From Agelas oroides (lineage: Eukaryota; Porifera; Demospongiae; Agelasida; Agelasidae): DNA of 64,000 bases. This document shows positions 41,640 to 53,191 of the stretch, piece after piece; the stretch's first letter is position 1; each line of letters opens with the position of its first letter. Location: assembly GCA_949130485.1 (NCBI GenBank), contig OX422205.1:2524415-2588414 (forward strand). The letters run 5' to 3'. Under the pieces are notes generated by a model that saw only the letters and a program-made list of their open reading frames with translations, was not told the DNA's origin and ran no database searches. A program made the position numbers and the translations under genes.

Positions 41640-42310
41640 AAGAAAAGAGAGTGTCTGTGGATCATATCGGCTGGAAAACCATACTGAGTCTTGCTGAAAT
41701 TACATGGTGACAACTATGATATTTTGTTAGAGGCTATAGGAAATGAAAAAGATCCAATTGCCCATTTAGTGCTTGCCTTTTCTGCTTGAGATTTAAAAGA
41801 CCAAGTGCTAGGTAGACATCCAAATCTAGAAGCACCCTCTCTAGAGTGGATCCAAGCACAATTTTGGACACAGAATCCATTTTGAAAGACTGCTATTTAG
41901 CACACTGGAAACCTACAGACTGAAGACATAGTCCAACCACACCAGCTGCACATAGACCATGTTGATGCATGCTATGCTGCTGTAATCTTCAAGTACTTGA
42001 AGCAGTTTGCCATCAGGTATCATGAGTGTACGACTATGGTCTGCCTGATGACAAACATAATATCAAAGTGAGGGAACCCAGCTTTACTGTGGCTGCTGTT
42101 GATCATGGTAAAGAGGTTCTTGCTGGTATAAATGTGAAGTTCACAGTTGGAGATCATAATTTCACCGAGGCTAAAGTAACACCATCAACACCATCTGTAG
42201 CCCTCATTAGTGATCCACCTGAAAGCCTAGGTGAATCTTTCTATTGCAAGAAGGTTGTTGTCAGCAGAAGGAAAGCAAGCCATTGTGTTCTACTGACCCT
42301 AAGTCTGTAA
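41640..42310 (+). pseudogene. Uncharacterised DDE-like transposon ORF relic
   Basis: Frame pieces: IGNEKDPIAHLVLAFSA, DLKDQVLGRHPNLEAPSLEW, HIDHVDACYAAVIFKYLKQF, then MYDYGLPDDKHNIKVREPSF and TVAAVDHGKEVLAG, DHNFTEAKVTPS. The DDKHxIKVGEP ... VAAVxxGK block belongs to a widespread uncharacterised invertebrate family with a probable RNase-H-like fold. Frameshifts and stops throughout. Confidence 0.5.
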
Positions 42311-42319
42311 CCCCATTAC

Positions 42320-42490
42320 AACCGGTTCAAGGTTTTCCTGATGAGCCACTCACAGTGTTAGTTCAACCGTTCTCAGCTGCGGCAGAGAGAGTGTTCGCAA
42401 ATTTAAAAGTGTCCTTCGGCCCGCAGAAAGACCAGTCCCTTCAGGATTACATTCAATCATCATTGATGTTACACAATTCAACAAGCGGTG
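42320..42490 (+). pseudogene. hAT C-terminal dimerisation-like fragment
   Basis: PFSAAAERVFANLKVSFGPQ, KDQSLQDYIQSSLMLHN matches the (S/P)SAAxERVFSxLK ... Y(I/V)xxSLMLxxN end of a hAT-like transposase group. It follows the previous relic in the same general frame, with the middle deleted. Confidence 0.6.
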
Positions 42491-42760
42491 AATGTGGATT
42501 ATGTCATGTTTCATGTGATAAACACAAAAATGTTTTCTCCTTTTTATTAGTGCATGTGAAATTAGGAGTGAGCATAATTCAAGCATAATAATGACACAGT
42601 TGGGAAAGCATAATAGTTAATCTGTGAGCACTGAAGCATAGCATAATCAAGACAAATTGGAGCATAATATGCCCAAGCCTAACTTGTTATGTTGATGTCA
42701 TTGCTATGTTATACTCTATACGTAGGTCTTATTTGGTCTGCTGTAGCAGTTTCTGGTTTA

Positions 42761-43819
42761 ATCATATACTTATTTAGTGTCAATACATTTACTCCCATAG
42801 AAAGGTGTGTAATTATTTTTGTAATTGCACAGGTAGGAAAGATTCTGATTGGACAAAAAATACAAAAACTACAAAACCGTGCAAGGTGTAATCGCTCACT
42901 GATTGGTCAGTAGCAATTTGCTGTAAACTATATTAACAAAATGTAAACTTGTAACTTGTAAGTGACAACAATTTGCTGTAAACTATATTAACATAATGTA
43001 AACTTGTAACTTGTAAGTGACAACAATTTGGTGTAAACTATACAGTTTACTGTAAACTTGTATACTATAAACCACCACATCACATACATACTCATACTTA
43101 TTATAGCATACTGTAAACTAGGCGAATTTTATGATTAACAAGGAACAGCATGTTTTCTCGTACAATTTGGGATTAATAGCACTCATGAATGGCATAATTG
43201 CACTCAGCTTCGCCTCGTGCAATTAACAGCCATTCACTCATGCTATTAATCCCAAATTGCACTTGAAACCATGCTGTTACTTATACTAATCATATACTTA
43301 TTTAGTGTCAATACATTTACTCCCATAGAAAGGTGTGCAATTATTTTTGTAATTGCACAGGTAGGAAAGATTCTGATTGGACAAAAAATACAAAAAATAC
43401 AAAACCGTGCAAGGTGTAATCGCTCACTGATTGGTCAGTAGCAATTTGCTGTAAACTATATTAACATAATGTAAACTTGTAACTTGTAAGCAACAACAAT
43501 TTGGTGTAAACTATATTAACATAATGTAAACTTGTAACTTGTAAGTGACAACAATTTGGTGTAAACTATACAGTTTACTGTAAACTTGTATACTATAAAC
43601 CACCACATCACATACATACTCATACTTATTATAGCATACTGTAAACTAGGCGAAGTTTATGATTAACAAGTAACAGCATGTTTTCTCATGCAATTTGGGA
43701 TTAATAGCACTCATGAATGGCATAATTGCACTCGGCTTCGCCTCGTGCAATTAACAGCCATTCACTCGTGCTATTAATCCCAAATTGCACTCGAAACCAT
43801 GCTGTTAATTATACTAATA
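42761..43819. repeat. 528-bp tandem duplication, each copy with a long hairpin
   Basis: Copy 1 42761-43288, copy 2 43289-43819, offset exactly 528 bp at both ends (ATCATATACTTATTTAGTGT at 42761 and 43289; CAATTTGGGATTAATAGCAC at 43163 and 43691). Each contains TGTAAACTTGTAACTTGTAA sub-repeats and a 100-bp hairpin: CAATTTGGGATTAATAGCAC inverted as GCTATTAATCCCAAATTG. The last part of each copy looks like a MITE caught in the duplication. Confidence 0.95.
43163..43263. mobile_element. Hairpin MITE in copy 1 of the tandem duplication
   Basis: Arms of about 43 bp (CAATTTGGGATTAATAGCAC.. / ..GCTATTAATCCCAAATTG) around a GCTTCGCCT loop. The second copy is at 43691-43791 with few differences. Confidence 0.75.
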
Positions 43820-44131
43820 ATCTGTATCTTATCCATCGTTTATTGGGAAATTTTTGAGAGGCAAAAATTTCACAGATTTTGCAGGTTTTGTTAGGTCTAC
43901 ATTATCTGCACGTGAGCTTCTACATGTGGCATAGTCTTCAGAGCTGTATAGGTACAGATGGTCCAGGTAGGAAATCTACCAACACAGTGAGCCCCACTTG
44001 CTACAAAGTCCACTATCACTGCTGCCAACTCTGCAAAAGTGTAGGTGCTCTGGATTTCGCAAGTTTGTGATCATTAAAAGACTCAGTAACTTACAAATCG
44101 GAGTGTTTAGATATGATTCTGGTGAAGCAAC
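43820..44131. other. No gene seen
   Basis: Non-coding or decayed; a short Cys-rich frame at 43879-44070 has no recognised domain. Confidence 0.3.
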
Positions 44132-44461
44132 ATGACTAGCGAAAGGCATAATAAACTTCCAGTGCCCATCTCGCAGTCCACAACCCCCACAGTGGAAGAT
44201 TATTCATTTCTCCCTGCTATAGACTATGTTGCAACTCGGCCACAAGTTGTAGCAGTGATTGTATATGGAAGGAACTGGCCATATAGTGCTACTCCCGAGG
44301 GAAAGATCGTCCTTGACGACACCACATCATCAACAGTGAACAGATAGTTAGATGAACATCAAAGAGCTGGGGCTGCTATTGGAATACTGAAACAAAAGTT
44401 TGGACATACATTTTATATTGAAAGAAGCCCAAGTGATGTATCTCAACTTCCTCCCCTTTAG
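44132..44461 (+). pseudogene. Unassigned coding fragment
   Basis: Reads MTSERHNKLPVPISQSTTPT, YSFLPAIDYVATRPQVVAVI, a TAG at 44347, then LDEHQRAGAAIGILKQKFGH and TFYIERSPSDVSQLPP with a TAG end. The frame is continuous apart from the internal stop, so it looks like a decayed exon of an unknown gene. Confidence 0.35.
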
Positions 44462-44737
44462 TTAATTTGTCTTTTAGATCAGTGTATGGCAACGATATTG
44501 TGATTCTTTTTGTGGTTTACGATTTCAGATATGTACATACTTTCTAGTAGAATGTAAGGATGAGGGTTCAAGCTAGTTGCTGAAAATTTAAGAATTTTTC
44601 CACTACTGCTCATAGGGTATGCAGAAATATTTATGGTACTACGTTTATTCAGAGTTTGGTTCTGGAAAGTACCTCACCAGGCCCACACAGAGTATTATAA
44701 GAACGTTGTCCATTTATGTATTCCTCCTTTTGGGACA

Positions 44738-44765
44738 AGCCTGAGTGAGCCCCAACACTAGTTGG
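44738..44765. repeat. Diverged MITE end (related to 16018-16526)
   Basis: GGGACAAGCCTGAGTGAGCC followed by CCAACAC matches the reverse complement of the right end at 16501-16526 with three changes. No partner end found nearby. Confidence 0.5.
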
Positions 44766-45260
44766 GCTTCATTGCACACTCCCGTTAGCAAGGAAGTCTT
44801 TATACCAGTAGATTTCCAAGGTGAGAATCGTCTGAAGTACTGCCACTATGCGAGTATGAAAAGATTTCCGATGGGTGTATACGATACCGTTCGGACATGT
44901 CTGAAGATGAAATAAGAGAGGAAATAGTGGGTGTAAAATCAGATATGTAATAGCTCACTTTTAATTTCATTTGTAATTGGTCAGACTGGTATTCATTTCC
45001 GGTTTAGTTTTGGTTCTGTTAGCCATGCACTGTGATTGATTGTGGTCTTGCTTTCTGACCACCTCTCATCTGTGGACAAGAATCATTAAAGATTTCTAAC
45101 TCAATGGTTTGGTTTTCATCCAGCAGGCAGATAGATACCCCATGCTCCACCCTCTGGGTGTGATATAGCCAAAGGGGTTCATATCACCTGCCAATTCACA
45201 GTCTCACCCCCTCGCCTTCCCCCCACCCCACAACTTACAGATCTCCAGCTATCTACTCTC

Positions 45261-46200
45261 ATGACATCAGGTTATATGTACACAAAAGACCTGCTGCATC
45301 TGGATAGTTGCCAACCCTTGACAACTTCACCCAAGTTAGCATCACAGTTCAATTGCGTAACTACCCCTCTGAAGGGGCCAGAGTGGAAGAAAGCGTTGTC
45401 TGGTCACCCAGATCAGCAGTTTGCGGACTATATTGCAGCTGGAATTACAGAAGGGTTCCGGGTGGGTTTTAATTATGCAAAATGTGCATGCTCTTCAGCA
45501 AAGGGCAATATGCCTTCAGCCCTCCAGCACCCTGAAGTAGTAGAAGAATATCTAAGCAAGGAATGTGCGGAAAGAAGAGTTATGGGTCCACACCCACTGG
45601 GTTCGGTCCCTAGGCTGCAGGTTAGTAGCTTTGGAGTTATTCCTAAAAAGAGCTAGCCAAACAAATGGTGGTTAATCCTGGACTTGTCTCATCCCGCCGG
45701 GGTCAGCGTCAATGACGGAATTAGTGAGTCATTATCCACCCTCTCATATATCACAATTGATACAGTGATGGATAAGATCTGCCAGCTCGGCCAGGGCTCC
45801 TTGCTGGCAAAAATGGATGTCCAACATGCATTCCGGTTAGTCCCAGTACATCCAGACGATCGCTGGCTGCTGGGCATGAAGTGGAAAGAACAGCACTACA
45901 TCAACACTGTCCTCCCCTTTGGACTGCGTTCAGCCCCCAAAATCTTTACCACATTAGCCGACGCCCTCCAATGGATTATCTGCAAGCAAGGAGCAACCTG
46001 GGTGGCACACTATCTGGATGACTTCGTCACACTCTGGGGAAACCTGGGACCTCAGACTGTGCTCATAACCAGACAATCATCTCTGATGTGTGCGCTTCGC
46101 TGGGCATCCCTCTAGCCCCAGACAAGGTTGAGGGTCCAACCACCTGTTTAACATTCCTAGGAATTAAGATAGACACAGTGGCAATGGAGCTTCCGCTCCC
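45261..46200 (+). pseudogene. DIRS-like reverse transcriptase (catalytic YLDD present, frame broken)
   Basis: Reads GITEGFRVGFNY, a TAG at 45654-45656, then WLILDLSHPAGVSVNDGISE, LSYITIDTVMDKICQLGQG, LLAKMDVQHAFRLVPVHPDD (motif A), LGMKWKEQHYINTVLPFGLR and SAPKIF (motif B), and HYLDDFVTLWG (motif C, 46008-46040). The LSYITxD ... KxDxxxAFRLxPVHPxD ... LPFGLRSAPxIF set is characteristic of DIRS-type tyrosine-recombinase retroelements. A frameshift near 46060 moves the thumb (LGIPLAPDKVEGPTTCLTFL) to another frame. No RNase H or recombinase follows. Confidence 0.85.
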
Positions 46201-47540
46201 TGATTCGGATGACGAAAAGGTCCCTAATCTCCCGACAGTGCCTGCTATTAATGATGTGAATCTCGCACTCGTACAGTTCAGTGAGATTATTTCGTTGGGT
46301 CAAAAGTTGGATTTTACAATGCCTTGGGGAAAATGTTCGTTCGAGCTCTTAGTGAGTATGCCAACCTTTGCTGTTCAAACCCATACCAACATAGGTACTT
46401 GTTTTGTTAAGCACTTTGAAAGGACCTACCCAGTCTGGAGCACGCTTCCTGAAATGGTCACTAGATTCAAGATACTTGTGCAATAGAAAAGGAAAAGAAG
46501 TCATCCAAATTCATGAAAGATACGCAGATGCTGTCTTTTATGACACCTCATCCTATTTGAACAAGGTCGTCCGTGAGATCAAAGAAGATAGGGACGACGA
46601 CTGTGAAGCTCAAAGTAATGAGCAGATGGTGAGCTTATGCAAAAGTTGTCAGGTTGCGATGCTTGAAGTCTCAACTGGACATGTTCGACCAAAAGTTTTA
46701 TGTACTTCTAAAAGACAACACCATGAATATGTTTTATCTGCCTGAGTTAAACCTGCACCAGGGTACTGCACTGTCTGAACTAACAAAGCTATAATAATAG
46801 CATTTCTAGTGTATGTAAAATGTTAAATTCGAACTATATAACTGATATCAAATGATTCCTCATTATCATTGATTCGTCACTCAGCCGATTAGCAATCTTG
46901 TTTGAGTCCTGGGCACTCCTTGTACACTACACAATGAGTTAGCTGTGGTTCAACGCTTCTGGATCTGTTTGAACTCCTGTTGTAGTGTACGGTGCCAATT
47001 ATCGAACACAACTTGTACTTGCCTTCATATCTCAGTCCAGGAATGACATGTGGTAGCAACAGAATTCCGGTAGCGCGTGAAAGCCGGGCGGATAGCGACG
47101 GGTCTCAAGCGGTGCGCAGCAGAAACCTATGCACATACGCGGTAGACGAAAAGTCCTGCAACAAAGCTTTGTACGCGGGTCACCGCAGCGTGCAGCAATT
47201 ACATACGTACATTACGCGGCGGTTAACGGTTTCCTACGTATGAGCTTGGGGAGGTTAAACAGATCTGAACCTGTTTAAACCACTGTTCAACACAGGGAAT
47301 CTGGTCTTTGGGGTAGTTTCCTATGGGTTTGGGGAGGTTCAACACATCTGAACCTGTCACTTTCCCATCTGTGAGTTAGACCTCTAGTTTTCATTCACTG
47401 TAATGATGTAGTATACTTTTCTAGCGTCATTCTTGTGCCATTCTAGTGCCATATTAGTGGTCCTGTTTTCTTATTGCTCTTAGTGCTCTTTGTGTTTCTA
47501 GCATTTCTAGTGTTCTTATAGTGTTCCTAATGTCCTGTGT
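46201..47540. other. Mostly non-coding; weak open frames after the RT
   Basis: Frames at 46201-46486 and 46404-46745 are open but unlike RT or RNase H; they may be exons of another unrecognised gene (KEVIQIHERYADAVFYDTSS). From about 46800 I see nothing. Confidence 0.3.
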
Positions 47541-47730
47541 GTGTGAACCTCTTTGAACTACTGAAGGAACTTGGACTATGAGGTGAATAAACATGAGTTT
47601 GGGGGTTGTTCAACCCTACCGAACCTTCTCCACCCACTGTACTACGGAGGGAACAAGGACTATAGGGTAATTTCACATGAGTTAGGGGTGGTTCAACCCT
47701 ACCGAACCTCTTCGGTAGGGTTGAACCATT
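47222..47730. repeat. Dispersed GAACCTxxxx/GGTTCAACC repeat region
   Basis: Several phrases such as GGTTCAACCCTACCGAACCT recur, with CGAACCTCTTCGGTAGGGTT forming a short hairpin near 47703-47725. Composition recalls the 87-bp satellite region at 37.1-38.1 kb and ACAAGGACTATAGGGTAA recurs from 11.9 kb. Confidence 0.45.
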
Positions 47731-47940
47731 TATTATTGGATGCCTTATTTCCACAGTGGCTTACTCTATGTTGCATCATCTCTGCCCTGTTTGCATTCCA
47801 TTTGGCATAGTGAATTTTGAGGGTCTGGGAACGAGACTAAATAGCAACCACCCACAACATGAATAAGCAATGCTCACCTGCCATTTATTATTAGATGCCT
47901 TATTTCCACAGTGGCTTACTCTATGTTGCTTCATCTCAAC
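47729..47940. repeat. 57-bp direct repeat pair flanking a short palindromic-family end
   Basis: TTATTATTGGATGCCTTATTTCCACAGTGG (shown in part) at 47731-47785 recurs at 47885-47937. Between them lies GGTCTGGGAACGAGACTA, one end of the dispersed palindromic repeat. Likely a local duplication around an exon start (see next entry). Confidence 0.7.
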
Positions 47941-48155
47941 ATTGAACAGGTACAATTGGAAGAGAAAATACACTCATCATGCTGGGATGAATTGGTGCAG
48001 GGAAATCAACAATCACAATCTCCAACACATACTGGTGACACCCAAACAAGTAAACCAACCCCAAGGCGTACAGTGACTGATGTTGCATCTCAGGGATCCA
48101 GGGCAGATTATACATGTATACACTATGATCTAACAGTGATGTTGCTGCAGTGTTG
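47910..48155 (+). CDS. Possible exon of an unknown gene
   Basis: After the ACAG of the repeated segment the plus frame reads HLNIEQVQLEEKIHSSCWDE, LVQGNQQSQSPTHTGDTQTS, KPTPRRTVTDVASQ. Polar and plausible as coding, but I recognise no domain and no continuation. Confidence 0.25.
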
Positions 48156-48879
48156 ATTGAAGCAAAAATAGACGTATCAGCCAAGCATGTTGTAGCCCAG
48201 GTGATTCACATGTTGATAAATTACATGCTTATGCAATTGTATTGTACTTGCAAATGAACCTCGATTTCTATGTGTACTTACAGCTATCTGGATACGTTGC
48301 AGCATTCTGCACTGATGCGCTAGTTCCACCACTTGTTTTTGCACTCACTGACAACTGTACACCTGTTGCATTGTGACCCGCTGAGCGAAAAGCCGGCACA
48401 TCCCGCATTTTATGAAAATTGAGATAAGACCGGAAATTGGTATATCGATGTTTAATTGTGTGACAGTGAAAAAATAGTAGCGATCGGTTGCGTGGTCCCC
48501 GAGTTACAGAGTGAAATGTATCGCGGACGCAGAACGCAACTTTTCGAGAAAATGCAATGTTTTTACGTTACTACGGTAAACTTTAATGTCTCCGTATACT
48601 ATCGTGTTACGTAAAATTGACTCGTGTTGTTGTAAAAAAGCAGCTTGAAAGTCAGCAAAGACAGTTGGGAAAGACAGCGGTTGTGAAAGCGGGGGCTTAC
48701 ATTGTGTCTATGGACAGAAAGACAACCGTATACGGACAGGAGACTTATGAATCGCGTTTTTTGAAGAATGCGTGCCAGTTGTCCATAGCAACACGTTCCC
48801 GTATTTCGCTGACTTGCTTGTGAGTTTGAGCTTATATCGTCGTTATAGTAGCAGAGCCGGGCTTCATAATTCAGTATGA
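48156..48879. other. No gene seen
   Basis: No supported coding sequence. The area around 48370-48560 is GC-richer and could be a promoter-proximal region of the BEN gene, but no motif proves it. Confidence 0.3.
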
Positions 48880-49016
48880 TACAGTGCAAGACCCCGGTGT
48901 GACACGTTGCTGCAATAATCTGAGTTTAGCTGGAAAACGACCTGTACGGATAAAATCGCCTCTAACTCGAATTCAATATTTGTGGGAAGTGGCGGGTTTT
49001 CACTCAGCTGGTCACA

Positions 49017-51058
49017 TTTGTGGACAGTGGCAATGTTCCTCTAATCAATGCAGTTGTCACAGAGTTCCTAATCTGTTTAGATGAAGAGCGCACCAAGGTG
49101 AACTGGGAATTGCTTATAAATCTCCTTGTGTTTGGTTATCCTGACGGGCGTAAGTACAATGTGCAGTATTCAGAAGAAGATGCACTTCAGAAATCACACA
49201 TTCATTCATATCCATGTGCAGACTGAATGTAGATAGGTTAGTAAGTGTGACTTTTCAACTTATTTAAGAAAAAATGTGTTCATAATTGTCAGAGTGGGTT
49301 ACAATATCCTATGTCTTGAAGACCACAACCAATACACTTCTGGTGTGAAGATATTGGAGAGGGAGGATGGCTTGGGAATTACAGATGACGACCTGACACC
49401 TGGCAACAGGCTGATATGGAGCACCATATGAAGTGGAAGTGGTTGAAGTGAAAGGTAGGAGAATGGTACATTGTGAAAATGGTGCGTGTACCGTAGTTAG
49501 TAATTCTTAAATACAAGGATTTTAGCTAGTACATGTACACATTGCAATTTATCTGAAGTAAATTTACATGTTGATCTACCAGATGAGAAGCCAGCGTTCG
49601 GTGCTGCTGCTGCTATAAATTTAAAGCGACATTATGAAGAAGATTCCAGTAGTGAAGAAGAACCAACAAGAAAGACAAAGCAAAAAGTGGCAAAGATTGA
49701 TTTAGCCGATAGCATTGAAGATGACAACCCACCCCTCGTCCCTTCACAAAGCAAGATACTTATAGGAGCCTCATAGTTAACTGAAACTGTTAAAAGATCC
49801 ACTACTGTTTTGTGTATACATGTAGAGTATGACACCAATTTGGGGTAACAAGAGTGATGATTATTCTCCCACCACACCCATATCATCACAGAACAAACCA
49901 GTACGTATGTACATGTGTGTTGTATGTGCTAGAAACACTAACTGAATATTGAGACAACAGTGTGCACAGACCGTAGCTGCACAAGTGGTTGCCTTGTTAA
50001 AACACTTTTAATCAGAGATGCAATACAGATGTTACAAATAAGTGCAGCACATCCTGTTGGCACTTGTTGAAGCCTAAAAGTGCTCACAATGATTTTCTCT
50101 AGTTCTGTTATTCTTCCTTTCAGTAAGCGATAGCTTGATAAACCGGCAGACTGAGAAACAGATAGTATCCATGAACCTTTTATATTAAATGTAGAAGTAT
50201 AACTTGTGGTACATATATGCAATTTCAGAAACCCACACTGAACCACAGGCGCCTTGGGGATAAGTTTACAGCTCTAGCAAATGCTAGACCAGTAGAGAGT
50301 GTAAGTTACTTTGTTAATAATACATTGTGGGGACTATTGCACATGCGTCCGTTCCAGATTGACACAAGCATGAGCTGCATCAGATAGCTGCAGATATTAA
50401 GAGCTTAAACACCAAGGTGGATGTTCTCCTTGGTCAGAAAAAGGTGTCACTGAGTTTAATAGTAATCTTATAGGTTGTGCTGAATATCATAGTCAAACGC
50501 ATCATTTCATTTCTCATATATAGCTGACAACATACAAACAGCCTAAAGAGGATAATGCTAGTGAACTAAAGTGTATGTCTACTAGTTTGGAAATTCGCAT
50601 GACAACTACGTACTTGAATGTCTTTTGACAGGAAAAAGGTGTTGACCTTATTAAAATTCATGCTAACCAGCCATGTTGTGACGCACTTCTTGAAGATAGT
50701 GAGCTAGCTGAGTGCTGTTACAAGAGCACCAAGAGAAGTAAAAAGCCCCCCCTTGACCCGAAAGGGTTGCACTCTTAGAAGGTACACTGACATGTATGTC
50801 AACTCATATGTACTAAACCATTTCTACAATGCATGTATGTCCATCATGGTAATTTTAGGTTCATAAAAGTAATTGTGTTGTCTTTGTTGAAAATGTGTTG
50901 AACAGAAGTTTGGAAGTGGAACAATGGACGAACTGAGCAGTGTAATTCGGTACAAAGTGGACCAAAAGTGCATTGACACCTTCCACAAAAGAATTAAGAA
51001 GGAAAAAGGAGAAGAAGAAGATACGAGCAACAAAGAGGAGAACAAAAAGGAAGAATGA
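49017..51058 (+). CDS. BEN-domain protein gene, multi-exon (copy 2)
   Basis: Coding pieces in order: SGNVPLINAVVTEFLICLDE, ERTKVNWELLINLLVFGYPD (49023-49150, GTAAGT donor); VGYNILCLEDHNQYTSGVKI, LEREDGLGITDDDLTPGNRL (49290-49425) with a frameshift or stop before YEVEVVEVKG; KPAFGAAAAINLKRHYEEDS (49584-49775); QKPTLNHRRLGDKFTALANA (50228-50300); HELHQIAADIKSLNTKVDVL (50363-50440, coiled coil); GVDLIKIHANQPCCDALLED, PPLDPK (50633-50765); and FGSGTMDELSSVIRYKVDQK, CIDTFHKRIKKEKGEEED to TGA 51056-51058. The last two exons form the BEN domain (..PLDP.. then ..IxxKxxxKCxD..). One or two small frame problems (about 49425 and 50760) leave it unclear whether the gene works. Paralogue of the 4.6-6.1 kb gene. 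Confidence 0.5.
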
Positions 51059-52430
51059 GAAGGAAGAAACTGTAGCTCTGACAGTGACACATTGTATCGT
51101 TGCTTCAGGATAATTCTGTTTTTGTTATTTATCTGACAAAAGCTATAATCTTGCCATGTCATGGTAAATCTAAGATACAAACTGTCTTATCTGATAAAAG
51201 CTATGATCATTGCTGAAATTAGCTGATCACACATTCCAAATTTTATGGTAGTATTTGAACCCCCTTTGAAGTATTTGAAAGCACATACGGAATGCATTGG
51301 TTGGTCAGTTCGCTGTCTTTCTGGGACTACTGTGTGAGTCTGTTAATCTAAGGTGAGAATACAAATGAGTCTCACAGAGGTAGAGTCACAAAATGTGAAA
51401 TGGAAGACTAAAAACGGAAGGAGGGAGAGATCTACCAGACTACCGAGGATCAAGACGAGGAAAGAGACGGTTAACTGGAGAAGACGAAGACTGATAACAT
51501 GATGTGTAATTTAGTAGTGAATTAGCTATGGTATCTACGGCTAGCACTGTTGACATGGAGGATAGCCACATTCAAACTAAAGAGATGTATAATGAAATAG
51601 TTTTGAGAAGTTTACTGGTTCCTCTGAACCTGATGGCAGAGTAGCTGGTCTGGGACACTTTATACTCAACTAAGCCAACTTGGAAGTATACCAACACTTC
51701 AAACACACTATGGCATATGTACCTCTAAAGAGCTGAGAGTGTGCTACCTGTAAGCAGTGGTACCATGTCTAGTGTGAGTGTATGTTCAACTGTACTTGAC
51801 TCTAGTGCTTCTTGGTTTTGTAACAGTTGTTTATAGATTGTTAGATTGCGTTTTTTGTGTGTGTGGATGCTTTAATTATTGTAGTGCCAAATTAATTGTA
51901 GTATTATTGTAGTTTCATTCCAAAATCCATGTTTTATAATAACATTTCAAATTGCCAGCAGGTCCCAATATACCAACAGATTTCTGGAATTACTGCTTAG
52001 AGGACTGGGGGTCCAAATACTTCGGTACTACTTTGAAGTAATTGGACCAGGGGTCCAAATAGTTTGAAGTAATTCAGATGCTTTTGGGTAACTTTATGGG
52101 TCTTGCCGGTTATAATGCCACTCAAAAGACGCAGGCTGGGAGCTTATAACCCATTCACAGTTAAGATTTTATGGATTTTGCTAAGTATTGCATACATTGT
52201 CAGAGTCAGAAATACGTAACAGGAGGCCATTGGCCATTTTTCGTGCATCTTGGGATAACGACTGATCAATTTGAAACTGCTGTCTATTAGGACGTAATGG
52301 CTGAGCAATGTTTGCAGTTTCTCGCGAACAGTGCGGCGTATAATACACGCATAGTAGCATAGTTTGCTGCATTCTGGCTGGGGCATGGTCATTACTAGTA
52401 AAACCACACCTATAGCTAGTAAACCATGTG
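51059..52430. other. No gene seen
   Basis: About 1.4 kb without supported coding sequence or defined repeats. Confidence 0.35.
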
Positions 52431-52437
52431 TTTTGCA

Positions 52438-52578
52438 GCAGCTGGATCGAACATGAAGAGAAGCTATTCGGACCCTCAGAGACGAATGGTCAGCTATACA
52501 TAGCACTTTCAAAAAGTGGCAAACAGAGCTCGATAAAGACAATTTGCTAGATGACTGGGATGAGTTCACTAAAGCTTA
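52438..52578 (+). pseudogene. Terminal exon of an unknown gene
   Basis: After a CAG acceptor the frame reads LDRT, TGA, REAIRTLRDEWSAIHSTFKK and WQTELDKDNLLDDWDEFTKA to TAG. The TGA sits at a codon that could have been CGA. Helical, acidic, unassigned. Confidence 0.3.
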
Positions 52579-53191
52579 GTCACGACCATGCTGTATATAA
52601 GTTCCTGCAACAGTTTTGAAATTGCAGACTTCGCAAAAATGTATCAAAATTACATGTACTTCGTTTATGAAAATGTACATGCATATATAATTGTAGATGT
52701 CCAACACTTTTCTCACTTCAACATGTGCACTTTCAAATTCTTTACAATGACAAACATCCAGACTACCCGTACACCATACAAAAGCGAAGCTATTCAGCAT
52801 GGCCTGCTGAAGATTGCAGGAAGAACTGTTGATCCTCTATCTTTGTATATACAGTCTTTATTCATGAAGTTCCCTCCCCACTGAAAAACACTTATCTAAA
52901 TTGCCAAAATAAATTGACCACTCAATTTTGAAAAATGACCCAGTCAAATTATGGTATATATGTGTAACGACCGTCAAACCACCCGAAAAGGTGCAGTCAA
53001 CGATCAAAGTGGCTCAAAAAGACGATCAACGTTCAGATCCCAGTGCGGAATGGACCCAGATTAGTGCTGCAATTCGCTCCGAACCGGAACGGATTGCAGG
53101 AACATAATGTGGGTGGGGTTACACATGCGCGTACTAGAGCAACAGTCTGTGAAGTGTTACTTGAGAAGTTGGAGTGAGAGTGGTGCTAGGA
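52579..53191. other. No gene seen
   Basis: Frames at 52588-52884 are open but lack recognisable domains. GATCAA(A/C)GT phrases near 52990-53030 are weakly repeated. Confidence 0.3.

Noticed and set aside
46992..47243. ORF of 83 codons
   Set aside because: No recognisable features and composition like non-coding flanks.
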